Position numbers and translations under genes: made by a program. Positions 45,376 to 54,056 of a stretch of 64,000 bases of DNA are shown here, piece by piece (position 1 is the first letter of the stretch; each line of letters starts with the position of its first letter). Origin of the DNA: VXLM01 sp965242665 (GTDB lineage Bacteria > Chloroflexota > Dehalococcoidia > Lucifugimonadales > VXLM01); NCBI GenBank assembly GCA_965242665.1, contig OZ251484.1:620001-684000 (forward strand), given 5' to 3'. The notes beneath the pieces were generated by a model. That model had not been told where the DNA came from. It saw only the letters and a program-made list of their open reading frames with translations, and ran no database searches.

Positions 45376-46133
45376 TGTTCGATTTTCAGGATGCGCATAG
45401 CGTTGAGTCCAAGTACCTTGCGCTTTGCTTGGTCGGAGATGTCGGCGGTGGTGATCTTGGCGATTTGGTGGCGGGGTTCGATGAGGGGCATGTCGGATCC
45501 GAAGAGGACGCGGTCTTCGCCTGCGCCGTTCACGAGGAACTCCATCGCGCCGTGTTCGCTGAAGGAGCTGCAGGTTTCCAAGTAGATGTTCTCGCATTCC
45601 TGTGCGGCGGCGACGGCTTCTTCTTGGCCGCGCATATTGTTCCCCGAGTGTCCGAGCACCCATGTTATGTTCGGGAAGCGCTTTGCCAAGGGCACGAAGC
45701 GCGGGGGCATGGTGAGGGTGTCGTGGTCGAAGACGTGCGATGAGTGGCTCATGATGACGATGCCTCGGTCGTTTCCCCAATCGAATATGGGCATGTAGGA
45801 CGGATCGTCGATTGGCTTTCCTAGGTAGTCGGGGTAGAGTTTCAGGAACTTTGCGCCGATGTCGTCGAAGCAGCGCTCGAGTTCGGAGATGGCCTCGTCA
45901 AGGTAGCGGGGCGTGACGTATGCGACGGGGACGAAGCGGTTGGGGTCTTGGAGGATGTAGCGGGCGACGATGTCGTTGCCGCGCCGGGTTGCGGCGTAGA
46001 AGATGCAGTTGACGCAAGCCTTGTCGATTCCTGCGGCGTCCATGAGGCGCAAGAACCGTTCGGGGGAAGCGTCCATATGTTGGAGGCCCCATCGTCCTAC
46101 GTGGCTGTGGAAGTCGATGACTGGAGTGTTCAC
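45372..46133 (-). CDS. Amidohydrolase family 2 protein, first copy
   Basis: 253 aa from GTG 46133, chosen because the product then begins VNTPVIDFHSH in register with MIQTPVIDFHAH of the second copy, and AGGAA lies nine bases upstream; an ATG at 46166 is in frame. Motifs: DFHSHVGRW, KFLKLYPDYLG, VIMSHSSH, WVLGHSGNNMRG, FGSDMPLIEPRHQ. First gene of the amidohydrolase-amidohydrolase-aminotransferase operon. Confidence 0.88.
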   Translation of the reverse strand: MNTPVIDFHSHVGRWGLQHMDASPERFLRLMDAAGIDKACVNCIFYAATRRGNDIVARYILQDPNRFVPVAYVTPRYLDEAISELERCFDDIGAKFLKLYPDYLGKPIDDPSYMPIFDWGNDRGIVIMSHSSHVFDHDTLTMPPRFVPLAKRFPNITWVLGHSGNNMRGQEEAVAAAQECENIYLETCSSFSEHGAMEFLVNGAGEDRVLFGSDMPLIEPRHQIAKITTADISDQAKRKVLGLNAMRILKIEQ

Positions 46134-46425
46134 GGCAGTCTGTTCCTCATCGTCTGATTGGCACACAGGGTATGATACTACAATTCGGCGTCATGTGCGC
46201 CGTGTTTCGGCCGGACGCAAGAAAAACCCATGTTTCCGAACGGCTAGTCCGCGGCTTCCCCCTGCTCCTGCGCCTTTCGAGAAACGTGCGCTTACGAGTT
46301 TTCGTCTCGCGTCGAGAGAATCTGGGGATTGTGAGGGGGCGACCGACTCTCGCCAAATCCACAGGGTGACAAGCAACGCTGCTTTCTTGGTAGAATACGC
46401 CAATCAGCTACAGGGGGCAACGGTT

Positions 46426-47718
46426 ATGGGTACAGACACCTTGAAGATCACCGACGACCGCACCGGCAAGGAGTATACCTTGCAGATTGAAAACGGCGCC
46501 ATTCGAGCGGCCGACCTGCGGGGCATCAAGCTGTCAGACGACGACTTTGGGTTGATGAGCTACGACCCGGCCTTCTCGAATACGGCGTCGACGAAGAGCG
46601 CGGTCACGTTCATCGACGGGGACAAGGGGATACTTCGATACCGCGGATACCCTATCGAGCAGTTGGCGGAGCAGTCTACGTTCATGGAGACTTCCTACCT
46701 CATCATCAACGGGGACTTGCCAACCAGGAACCAGCTGGAGGAGTGGACGTACAACATTACCCATCATTCCTTGTTGCAGGAGAATGCCAAGAAGTTCATG
46801 GAGGGGTTTCGGTACGACGCTCATCCGATGGCGATGTTGTTGAGCACGGTTGGGGCGCTCTCGTCCTTCTATCCGGACGCGAAGGACGTCTACGACGCGG
46901 ACACGCGGATGCTCCAGGTCTATCGGGCCATCGCAAAGATGCCGACGATTGCGGCGTTCGCGTATCGGCACAGCCTTGGGTTTCCGTATATCTACCCGAA
47001 CAACGCCATGACGTACTCCTGCAATTTCTTGAACATGTTGTTTCGTCCGTTGACGGATCAGCAGTATCAACCTCATCCGGCGTTGGAGAAGGCGGTTGAT
47101 GTTCTCTTCATCCTCCATGCGGATCACGAGCAGAACGCGAGCGCCAACGTGATGCGGAGTATCGGCAGCGCGCAGACCGATCCGTTCGCCTGTCTTTCAG
47201 GCGCGACCGCGGCGTTGTACGGCCCCTTGCATGGAGGGGCAAACGAGGCCGTGGTGCGGATGTTGACTCGGATCGGAACGAAAGACAACGTTCCCGCAAT
47301 GATCGAACGGGTGAAGAGTCGCAAGGAGCTCTTGATGGGCTTCGGACACCGGGTCTACAACAACTACGACCCGCGCGCCAGCGTCATCAAGCGGATCGCG
47401 GAGGAGGTGTTCGATGCGACGCCGCGCAATCCGCTGTTGGACGTGGCCTTGGAGCTGGAGCGGATCGCGCTAGAGGACGAGTTCTTCATTTCGCGCAAGC
47501 TGTATCCGAACGTGGACTTCTACTCCGGGTTGATCTATCAGGCCATTGGTCTGCCGATGGAGATGTTTCCTGTGATGTTCGCGATTCCGCGAACGGTGGG
47601 TTGGCTGGCGCAGTGGCAGGAGATGGTCACGGATCCGGAGCAGCGTATATCGCGCCCACGGCAGGTGTACATCGGGGAGGGGGAGCGGGAGTATGTCGGG
47701 GTGGAGGAGCGGGGGTAG
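46426..47718 (+). CDS. gltA: Citrate synthase
   Basis: 430 aa, the length of hexameric type II citrate synthases. Catalytic residues are in place: ILHADHEQNAS (His near 231/234), LYGPLHGGANEAV (His 269) and MGFGHRVYNNYDPRA (His 308, Arg 309). The N-terminal ~60 residues (LKITDDRTGKEYTLQ) match the type II extension. Condenses acetyl-CoA with oxaloacetate. A GTGACA / TAGAAT pair (46366 and 46391, spacer 19) may be its promoter. The start ATG 46426 is the first after that element. Confidence 0.96.
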   Translation: MGTDTLKITDDRTGKEYTLQIENGAIRAADLRGIKLSDDDFGLMSYDPAFSNTASTKSAVTFIDGDKGILRYRGYPIEQLAEQSTFMETSYLIINGDLPTRNQLEEWTYNITHHSLLQENAKKFMEGFRYDAHPMAMLLSTVGALSSFYPDAKDVYDADTRMLQVYRAIAKMPTIAAFAYRHSLGFPYIYPNNAMTYSCNFLNMLFRPLTDQQYQPHPALEKAVDVLFILHADHEQNASANVMRSIGSAQTDPFACLSGATAALYGPLHGGANEAVVRMLTRIGTKDNVPAMIERVKSRKELLMGFGHRVYNNYDPRASVIKRIAEEVFDATPRNPLLDVALELERIALEDEFFISRKLYPNVDFYSGLIYQAIGLPMEMFPVMFAIPRTVGWLAQWQEMVTDPEQRISRPRQVYIGEGEREYVGVEERG

Positions 47719-47876
47719 AGAGGGGCCTCTCATCCAAAGCCTCTGCGTCTATCACGAGACGCGCACTCGGCAGAGGGGAAGCGGGGCCCATCATCCGCCC
47801 GCCTGTTTCCATAGCCGACTACTAGGCAGGTCTCCCTAAGAAGAAGGGGCCAGGGGCGGGGATCTATGACCCCACC

Positions 47877-48280
47877 GGTACTGTTGACTTATAGTTGATT
47901 CCGCTTGAACGCACCATCGCGCTTGAGCAGTATCAGGACGGCGACGAGTAGCACAGCACCACTCCCCACACTGGGAACGAAGATGCGTTCAAAGACCTGG
48001 GCGAAGACAGCATAGGGCAGCAGGCCGACAATCACACTCGGCAGAACCACCCTCCATCGAATCTTCCCGAAGACCGCGCTTACCACGAGCATTGGGATCA
48101 TGAAGACGGGGAGAATGGACACCCACACGGCGCAGATTCCAAACGCCGCCCATTCTGCCCACCACGGCTCCATTTCCCACCAGTTCCGATTCTCGATAGC
48201 CATATTCGTCATTTCTCTCTCCTTGTCGATATGGGGCGGTACTGTTGACAGCCGCCCATCAACCACAAGTCAACAGTACC
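47877..48280. repeat. 404-bp segment bounded by 13-bp inverted repeats
   Basis: GGTACTGTTGACT at 47877-47889 is the exact reverse complement of AGTCAACAGTACC at 48268-48280. A third copy, in direct orientation (12 bases), is at 48238-48249 and forms a hairpin with the right end. The segment contains one small gene. No clear target duplication was seen, so it may be a mobile element or a pair of regulatory sites. Confidence 0.55.
47889..48212 (-). CDS. Small three-helix membrane protein
   Basis: 107 aa from ATG 48212 (AAGGAG seven bases upstream). A Trp-rich start (NRNWWEMEPWWAEW) is followed by hydrophobic helices (AFGICAVWVSILPVFMIPML, VVLPSVIVGLLPYAVFA, GAVLLVAVLILL) and a basic end. No family recognised. 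It lies wholly within the inverted-repeat-bounded segment 47877-48280; its TAA is inside the left repeat. Confidence 0.6.
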   Translation of the reverse strand: MTNMAIENRNWWEMEPWWAEWAAFGICAVWVSILPVFMIPMLVVSAVFGKIRWRVVLPSVIVGLLPYAVFAQVFERIFVPSVGSGAVLLVAVLILLKRDGAFKRNQL

Positions 48281-48309
48281 GTCAAGCCCCTCGGTTCGCG
48301 CGCATACCC

Positions 48310-50622
48310 TTACGGCGTCTCCGCAGCAGCATCCAAGGCGTACAGGAAATGGTCTTCCGATCCGATATAGACCACCCCATCCGATACTACAGGCGACGAA
48401 CGCACCCGCGCGCCGGTCTCGTAGATCCAGACCAGCCTGCCGTCGGACGCATCCAAGGCGTACACGTTGTCGTCCCACGAACCGAAGAATACTACCCCGT
48501 CCGATACCACAGGAGAGGAATACACATCGTGACCGGTCTCGTAGCTCCAGATTGGATCGCCGGTGGCCGCATCCAAGGCGTACAAGAAATGGTCGTATGA
48601 GCCGACATAGACGACGCCGTTCGACACCACCGGCGAGGACACCACGGTACCTCCGGTCTGGAAGTCCCAGCGCAGAGCGCTGTCGGACGCGCCCAATGCG
48701 TATACTTTCCCATCAACCGATCCGACATAGACCACGCCGTCCAATACGAACGGTGAGGACACCACAGGGCCTCCTGCCTGATAGTCCCAGCGCAGAGCGC
48801 CGTCGGATGCGTCCAAAGCGTATACTTTCCCGTCAACCGATCCGACATAGACGACGCCGTCCAACACGAACGGCGTAGAAAACACAGGGCCTCCTGCCTG
48901 ATAGTCCCAGCGCAGAGCGCCGTCGGACGCGTCCAATGCGTACAGGCGGGTGTCACTTGACCCGATATAGACGACGCCGTCCAACACGAACGGCGTAGAA
49001 TGCACGGGGGCTCCTGTCTGGTATGTCCAAATCATCTCGCCCGTGGCCGCATCCAAGGCGTACAATGAACCGTCTTGCGACCCGATGTAGACTATGCCGC
49101 CCGAGACTGTGGGCGAGGAAGCCACAAAGTCTTCCGTCTCATAGCTCCAGAGAGGACTCCCGTCGGCCGCGTCCACCGCATGCAGGCGATTGTCATTCGA
49201 TCCCACATAGACGACACCGTCCGATACCGCAGGGGAGGAAAGCACATTGCTTCCCGTCTCATAGCTCCAGATGGGGCGGATCGTCGAGACGGGTGTCGGA
49301 TCGGGTTTTGCTGCGCTAGTCGGCGTATCCGAGGCTGCCAACGCGTATAGATTGTGGTCCCATGACCCGACATAGACGACACCGTCCAACACCACAGGTG
49401 AAGAAGGGACCTCGCCGTGTGTCTCGTATCTCCAGAGGAGGGCGCCGGTGGCGGCATTCAAAGCGTACAGATAATCGTCGCCAGAGCCGACATAGACCAC
49501 GCCTTTCGACACTACCGGCGACGAAGTCACGTCGAACCCTGTCTCGTATCTCCAGCGGAGGGCGCCGGTGGCGGCATCCAAAGCGTACAGATAATGGTCG
49601 TCAGAGCCGAAGTAGACAATGCCGTCAAACACCGCCGGCGAGGACTCCACCTCACCGCCTTCTGTTTCGTAGATCCAGAGTAGATCGCCGGTGATCGCGT
49701 CCAAGCTATACAAGGAGTTGTCGTGAGAGCCGAAGTAGACGATGCCGTCAAACACCGTAGGCGACGAAATCACCCAATCTCCTGTTTCGTAGCTCCAGCG
49801 TACATCGCCGGTGGCCGCATCCAAGGCATACAAGGAGTTGTCCTCGGAGCCGACGTAGACGACGCCGTCCCACACCGTAGGCGACGAAGTCACCCAATCT
49901 CCTGTTTCGTAGCTCCAGCGCAGGTCGCCGGTGGCCGCATCCAAGGCATACAAGGAGTTGTCAACGGAGCCGACGTAGACGACACCGTCCCACACCGTAG
50001 GCGACGAAGTCACCCAATCTCCTGTTTCGTAGCTCCAGCGCAGGTCGCCGGTGGCCGCATCCAAGGCATACAAGGAGTTGTCAACGGAGCCGACGTAGAC
50101 GACGCCATCCCACACCGTAGGCGACGAATAGATTTCTGCTCCTGTTTCATATATCCAAAGCAGGTCGCCGTTGGTCGCATCCACCGCGTACAGGGAACCA
50201 TCTAGCGAACCAATATAGAGGATACCGTCCGATACCGCAGGCGACGAAAACACATTGTGTCCCGTCTCGTAGCTCCAGAGGATAGTGCCCGGTTCTGCTT
50301 GCGCGGCTGTCGGCACACTGGTAGCAGTCGGCGACGGTACGCTCGTCGGGGTATCCATTGGCGCGGGTGTGGATGTCGGCAGCGGTACACTGGTAGCAGT
50401 CGGCAGAGGTACGCTCGTTGGAGTATCCGTTGGCGCGGGCGCGGCAGTCGGCGGCGGCACACTGGTAGCAGTCGGCAGAGGTACGCTCGTTGGAGTATCC
50501 GTTGGCGCGGGCGCGGCAGTCGGCGGCGGCACACTGGTTGCAGTCGGCGCAGGGTCTCGGTCTCCACAGGCAACAGCCAGGATGATGGCAGCGATTCCAG
50601 CGGTAATCCAAGCTCTTGACAT
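48310..50622 (-). CDS. PQQ-like double beta-propeller lipoprotein
   Basis: 770 aa. Signal peptide WITAGIAAIILAVAC with a lipobox-like LAVAC (Ala at -3 is permitted but not ideal), then a ~90-residue Pro/Thr/Ala linker. Sixteen ~40-residue units follow, consensus GDLRWSYETGDWVTSSPTV then DGVVYVGSVDNSLYALDAAT. Repeats 8 and 9 are separated by SDTPTSAAKPDPTPVSTI, so the protein is two eight-bladed propellers joined by a second linker. PQQ-cofactor residues cannot be assigned, and many such proteins bind no PQQ. Likely a surface binding protein. AGGAG lies 11 bases before the ATG. Confidence 0.88.
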   Translation of the reverse strand: MSRAWITAGIAAIILAVACGDRDPAPTATSVPPPTAAPAPTDTPTSVPLPTATSVPPPTAAPAPTDTPTSVPLPTATSVPLPTSTPAPMDTPTSVPSPTATSVPTAAQAEPGTILWSYETGHNVFSSPAVSDGILYIGSLDGSLYAVDATNGDLLWIYETGAEIYSSPTVWDGVVYVGSVDNSLYALDAATGDLRWSYETGDWVTSSPTVWDGVVYVGSVDNSLYALDAATGDLRWSYETGDWVTSSPTVWDGVVYVGSEDNSLYALDAATGDVRWSYETGDWVISSPTVFDGIVYFGSHDNSLYSLDAITGDLLWIYETEGGEVESSPAVFDGIVYFGSDDHYLYALDAATGALRWRYETGFDVTSSPVVSKGVVYVGSGDDYLYALNAATGALLWRYETHGEVPSSPVVLDGVVYVGSWDHNLYALAASDTPTSAAKPDPTPVSTIRPIWSYETGSNVLSSPAVSDGVVYVGSNDNRLHAVDAADGSPLWSYETEDFVASSPTVSGGIVYIGSQDGSLYALDAATGEMIWTYQTGAPVHSTPFVLDGVVYIGSSDTRLYALDASDGALRWDYQAGGPVFSTPFVLDGVVYVGSVDGKVYALDASDGALRWDYQAGGPVVSSPFVLDGVVYVGSVDGKVYALGASDSALRWDFQTGGTVVSSPVVSNGVVYVGSYDHFLYALDAATGDPIWSYETGHDVYSSPVVSDGVVFFGSWDDNVYALDASDGRLVWIYETGARVRSSPVVSDGVVYIGSEDHFLYALDAAAETP
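49771..50130 (-). repeat. Near-identical 120-bp coding tandem repeats
   Basis: Units of 120 bp (one propeller blade). 49891-50010 and 50011-50130 differ at only two positions that I can count; the adjoining unit is also close. Indicates recent unequal exchange or slippage. Confidence 0.85.
50408..50551 (-). repeat. 72-bp tandem repeat in Pro/Thr linker
   Basis: Two adjacent copies of a 72-bp unit (24 codons) starting GGTACGCTCGTTGGAG at 50408 and 50480, differing near the end of the second copy. Encodes PTSVPLPTATSVPPPTAAP-type linker. Confidence 0.85.
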
Positions 50623-50782
50623 GTCGAACGTTTCTCCTAGTGGAATGATGCACTCTCTACCGTATCATATGTATATGGGAGAGTGTCAATTAAACGGATT
50701 CTGTGGTTCCGTTTGGTCTCTGGGCGAGACGGTTCGGGGATGGCAACTCTCCAAGCGGTACGTCTAATCGCGCAACGGTTGA

Positions 50783-50806
50783 GATTCCCGCCTACGCGGG
50801 AATGAC
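50783..50806 (+). repeat. Dispersed hairpin repeat copy
   Basis: Intact copy with CTAC loop: arms ATTCCCGC and GCGGGAAT. It serves as the reference for the interrupted copy 60 bases downstream. Confidence 0.85.
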
Positions 50807-50856
50807 GATACAGGGCAGTCCTCGTTGTACAGCTCCATGGTGAGATTCCCGCCTAC

Positions 50857-50979
50857 GGAGACCTTTGAATAACTAGGCGGAGTGGTTGTTTTGGGATGCT
50901 CTGCCCATGGTGGCCCCGTTCATTTTGCGTGCTCCGGGTTCCATTCGCATACCCTCGAAGAGGTCATTCAAAGGTCTCC
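50857..50979. mobile_element. 123-bp MITE-like element inserted in a hairpin repeat
   Basis: Perfect 14-bp terminal inverted repeats, GGAGACCTTTGAAT (50857-50870) and ATTCAAAGGTCTCC (50966-50979). Flanked by direct CTAC (50853-50856 and 50980-50983). Removing the element and one CTAC restores the intact repeat sequence seen at 50783. There is no transposase gene; a short minus-strand frame inside is probably a relic. The 4-bp duplication resembles IS5-type insertions. Confidence 0.85.
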
Positions 50980-51015
50980 CTACGCGGGAATGACTACTGT
51001 CCACCGCGCGTCGCA

Positions 51016-51038
51016 GTTCCCACCTACGTGGGAATGAC
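51016..51038 (+). repeat. Dispersed hairpin repeat copy, compensated
   Basis: Arms TTCCCAC and GTGGGAA: both arms carry the matching change (CCCGC to CCCAC and GCGGG to GTGGG), so the stem is preserved. Confidence 0.75.
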
Positions 51039-51238
51039 GGGATAGGGACGGGAATGGAGGAGAGTCCAACCTGCTGCGTCCTGGGCGCAAGCCATGCCAA
51101 GAGAATGAGACGGAACGCCGTTGCCTCGCGCGCGGGCACGAGTTTTCGTTGTGGTTCGTCGGACTCTGTCGGATTGTGTCGATTTCTGTCGACGTCGGGG
51201 TGGGTGCTGTCCTTCGGCAGTTGGACGCAGCGGGGTGG

Positions 51239-51262
51239 ATTCCCGCCTTCGCGGGAATGACG
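51239..51262 (+). repeat. Dispersed hairpin repeat copy
   Basis: CTTC-loop copy, followed by a GTGCGGGAATGACGTGG half unit to about 51292. Confidence 0.85.
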
Positions 51263-51460
51263 TGGGAGGGTGCGGGAATGACGTGGGTGAGCGTGGTTAT
51301 GCGGATGGACGACGGGCGAAGTGGTTGGGGGTGGTATGTTTCGCGCATGGGGGTATCGCCTGGTGTTGTGGTTTCGCGGAGTGGTTATAGTCCTATAGTA
51401 GTACGTAGGTTCTGTTCTGTCAAATACGATTCGGTCGGTTCAATCCAGGGGCGGTCCATA

Positions 51461-51496
51461 CCAATGAATCGAACGGAACCTCGTTCGATTCATTGG
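51461..51496. promoter_or_regulatory. Perfect 15-bp inverted repeat with 6-base loop
   Basis: CCAATGAATCGAACG at 51461-51475 and CGTTCGATTCATTGG at 51482-51496. No T-run follows, so it does not look like a simple terminator. It is unrelated to the common hairpin repeat. Confidence 0.6.
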
Positions 51497-51729
51497 CGCG
51501 GGGCCTGGGAGACATGGGGAGGCCTACGCCGCGTTAAATCGCCCAATCCATTGCATCCTTGCGTTAGAATCCTCCCCCCAATCCCCATTCCCGCGTCTTG
51601 TGATACCATTTCATGGAAGGGCGGAGGAGAATTCCAAGGACCTCGGTAGGATACGCTGCGGCCCCTCACGACCATTCCGCATGACAACGGGGGGCGAACG
51701 GTAGTGAGTATCCGAAGATAGAACATCGC

Positions 51730-52482
51730 ATGAGCCAAGACGAGAATCGAAGGGAGTTCCTAGACAACGTGCGGGCGGCTTTGGGGCGCGATGCGCCGCT
51801 TGACGACATCCGCGTTCCCGATTCGACGGCGTTCTCGGACGACCGCAGCGAGGTTGGAAGACGACTCGAAAGCATCCGCCGAACGCAAGAATCCACGGTG
51901 GGCCAGCTCACCAACGAATTGGTGGCGTCCGCCCAGGAAGCGGGGTGGATCGTCGAGCGGGTTGGCCTCGGCCGCGCGGCGGAATGCGTCAAGGGGATCG
52001 TTGACGCGCTCGACGCAGACAACGTTCTGCGCTCCAACCACTCCATATTGGATGAAATAGGATTGGACGCGGCTTTCGAGGAATCTCCCATCGCCGTCCA
52101 GAAGATCGCTTCCGAGCGATCGGGCATGAGCCCCGAGGAGCAGCGCGCAACGTTTCGTCAGAAGATGCTCAACGCCGCCGTCGGAGTGACCGGCGTAGAT
52201 TATGCGGTCGCAGAGACTGGAAGCGTGGCTATTACAGCGGGCGACGGGGTGAGCAGGTTGATATCTCTGCTGCCGCCCGTCCACGTCGCCGTGGTGCTCC
52301 CATCACAAATACTCCCTAGCTTGGACGAGCTCTTCTCGACCCTGCGAGGAGAATTCCTCGAACGTGGAGCGCTGGACTACACCAACATCATATCAGGCCC
52401 TAGCCGCTCCGCGGATATCGAGCAGACTCTGATTCGAGGGATGCACGGCCCGCGCGAGGTCTACATGGTTATCGCCGACTAA
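51730..52482 (+). CDS. LUD-domain protein, LutC/YkgG family
   Basis: 250 aa. The LUD pattern is clear: VGVTGVDYAVAETGSVAI, LLPPVHVAVVLPSQI, and IISGPSRSADIEQTLIRGMHGPREV. LutC-like proteins belong to the LutABC lactate-oxidising complex with Fe-S partners, but no LutA or LutB is here, so this is an isolated member. It is convergent with the glycerate kinase gene, stops overlapping by 4 bases. Confidence 0.9.
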   Translation: MSQDENRREFLDNVRAALGRDAPLDDIRVPDSTAFSDDRSEVGRRLESIRRTQESTVGQLTNELVASAQEAGWIVERVGLGRAAECVKGIVDALDADNVLRSNHSILDEIGLDAAFEESPIAVQKIASERSGMSPEEQRATFRQKMLNAAVGVTGVDYAVAETGSVAITAGDGVSRLISLLPPVHVAVVLPSQILPSLDELFSTLRGEFLERGALDYTNIISGPSRSADIEQTLIRGMHGPREVYMVIAD

Positions 52483-53633
52483 CTGTACTTGCCGAACACC
52501 GAGCCTCCCACGAGCATGAAGCGCATTGCCTCGGAGGTGGCGTTCGCTATCAACTCTGGAGCGCGCGTAGACGCTTCGGCAAGCGTCATGGGGGAGGACA
52601 CGATCGCCGACACTGCGTCGATGCCCTCACCGTGAACGTCCTCGAATCCGCGCCCAAGCGAGCCGGACACCGCAATTACGGGTATCCCCAGCTTTCGTGC
52701 CCGGCGCGCAACCCCGATTGGAGCTTTGTTGTACACCGTCTGAAAATCGATCTGCCCCTCGCCGGTAATCACGAGGTCGGCTCCCTGCAACTTCTCGTCC
52801 AACCCCACTTGGTCGAGGACGATATCCACGCCCGGGCGCAGTGTACCCCCAAGCAGCGCCATCATCCCGCCTCCCAGACCGCCTGCAGCGCCTGCGCCGG
52901 ACACTGCATCGATGCTCATTCCAAGGTCGCGCTCGACCACTTCCGCAAAGTTCTTCAACGCCGCATCCAGCTGCTCCACCAACTTGGGAGTCGCCCCCTT
53001 TTGCGGCCCATAGACCGCCGAAGCCCCCTCTGGCCCGGTCAGTGGATTGGATACGTCGCACGCCACAGAGAACCGAGAATTCGCTATTCGACCGTCGATC
53101 CCAGACGTGTCGATCCGATGAAGCCGGGACAACGCCTCTCCGCCCAGTCCCAGATCGTTCCCGCCTTCATCCAACAGCCGCACGCCCAGCGCCTGTGCCA
53201 TACCGCCGCCGGCATCGTTCGTAGCGCTGCCTCCGATTCCAACGATGAAGTTGCGGAAACCGGCGTCGAGAGATTGGGAGATGATCTCTCCCAGGCCATA
53301 TGTAGTCGCGCCCAACGGATCACGCTCGGACTGCGAGAGCAAAGCCAGCCCCGAAGTCCTAGCCATCTCGATCACAGCAGTCTCACCGTCGCCGAGAGCT
53401 CCCCATTCAGCCGTGACCTCCCGTCCGACCGGGCCAGTAACCACGGCAGAACGAATCTCGCCGCCTGTCGACTCCACGAGAGTCTCCAATGTCCCGTCTC
53501 CTCCGTCCGCAACGGGGACTATGGCAGTCTCCACATCGTGGACGGCCATCCGCACGCCCTCATCCATAGCACTCGCAACTTCCAATGCAGACAGGCTCCC
53601 CTTGAAGCTCTGGGGTGCGATTACGATTTTCAT
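52479..53633 (-). CDS. Glycerate kinase
   Basis: 384 aa from ATG 53633 (GGAGGGG about nine bases upstream). Type I glycerate kinase (GlxK/GarK) landmarks: MKIVIAPQSFKGSLSALEVA, VPVADGGDGTLE, FIVGIGGSATNDAGGGMAQALG, ACDVSNPLTGPEGAS and GADLVITGEGQIDFQT. It phosphorylates D-glycerate, which could arise from aldolase or oxidoreductase products encoded elsewhere in the window (inference). Confidence 0.93.
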   Translation of the reverse strand: MKIVIAPQSFKGSLSALEVASAMDEGVRMAVHDVETAIVPVADGGDGTLETLVESTGGEIRSAVVTGPVGREVTAEWGALGDGETAVIEMARTSGLALLSQSERDPLGATTYGLGEIISQSLDAGFRNFIVGIGGSATNDAGGGMAQALGVRLLDEGGNDLGLGGEALSRLHRIDTSGIDGRIANSRFSVACDVSNPLTGPEGASAVYGPQKGATPKLVEQLDAALKNFAEVVERDLGMSIDAVSGAGAAGGLGGGMMALLGGTLRPGVDIVLDQVGLDEKLQGADLVITGEGQIDFQTVYNKAPIGVARRARKLGIPVIAVSGSLGRGFEDVHGEGIDAVSAIVSSPMTLAEASTRAPELIANATSEAMRFMLVGGSVFGKYS

Positions 53634-53893
53634 TTGCTGCGTTCCCCTCCATACCGATGACGCGGTGAACCGCCTGCTATTATACGACGTTTTCGGAAGC
53701 CATACACTCTCCGCGCGCATTGATCATTGCCCCCCATACGGTCGTGTCCAGATTCGCATGATCGATCATACGGCCTCGTCGACGAAGTCGTGCGTATGGG
53801 ATGAGTCGACCGTGCGCGCCGACCGACGTCCTGAGAGGTGACGGTGTAGATACCCGCAGTGCCCATCAGAACGACAGAAACTCCATAGAACGG

Positions 53894-53922
53894 TTGACAG
53901 ATGGTGTTGCATCCGATATACT
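53894..53922 (+). promoter_or_regulatory. Near-consensus sigma70 promoter of 5S rRNA
   Basis: TTGACA at 53894-53899, exactly 17 bases, TATACT at 53917-53922. Predicted start near 53929, about ten bases before the mature 5S end. The 300 bases before it hold no gene that I can support. Confidence 0.8.
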
Positions 53923-53938
53923 GATCCATGGTTCGGTC

Positions 53939-54056
53939 TCCTGGTGGTACTAGCGAAGTGGACCCACCCGTTCCCATCCCGAACACGGAAGTGAAACGCT
54001 TCAGCGCTGACGATACTGCACTGGTGACGGTGTGGGAAAATAGGTCACTGCCGGGA
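53939..54056 (+). rRNA. rrf: 5S ribosomal RNA
   Basis: About 118 nt. The universally conserved loop region CCCATCCCGAACACGGAAGT is present, with GCGAAGTGGACCCACCCGTT before it and TGGTGACGGTGTGGGAA after it. The ends pair: TCCTGGTGG at 53939 with CTGCCGGGA at 54048-54056, nine pairs counting G-U, giving helix I. No 16S or 23S sequence adjoins; it stands alone with its own promoter. The frame that spans it is not coding. Confidence 0.95.

Larger units (their letters stand above)
50623..51729. other. 1.1-kb gene-free region
   Basis: No convincing gene. It contains four hairpin-repeat copies (50783-50806, an interrupted one at 50843-50994, 51016-51038 and 51239-51262), a 123-bp MITE-like insertion and a long perfect inverted repeat at 51461-51496. 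Longer frames here translate the repeats (peptides like IPAFAGMT). Confidence 0.7.

Noticed and set aside
51390..51460. tRNA-like stretch ending GGTTCAATCC
   Set aside because: No acceptor stem or anticodon arm could be paired.
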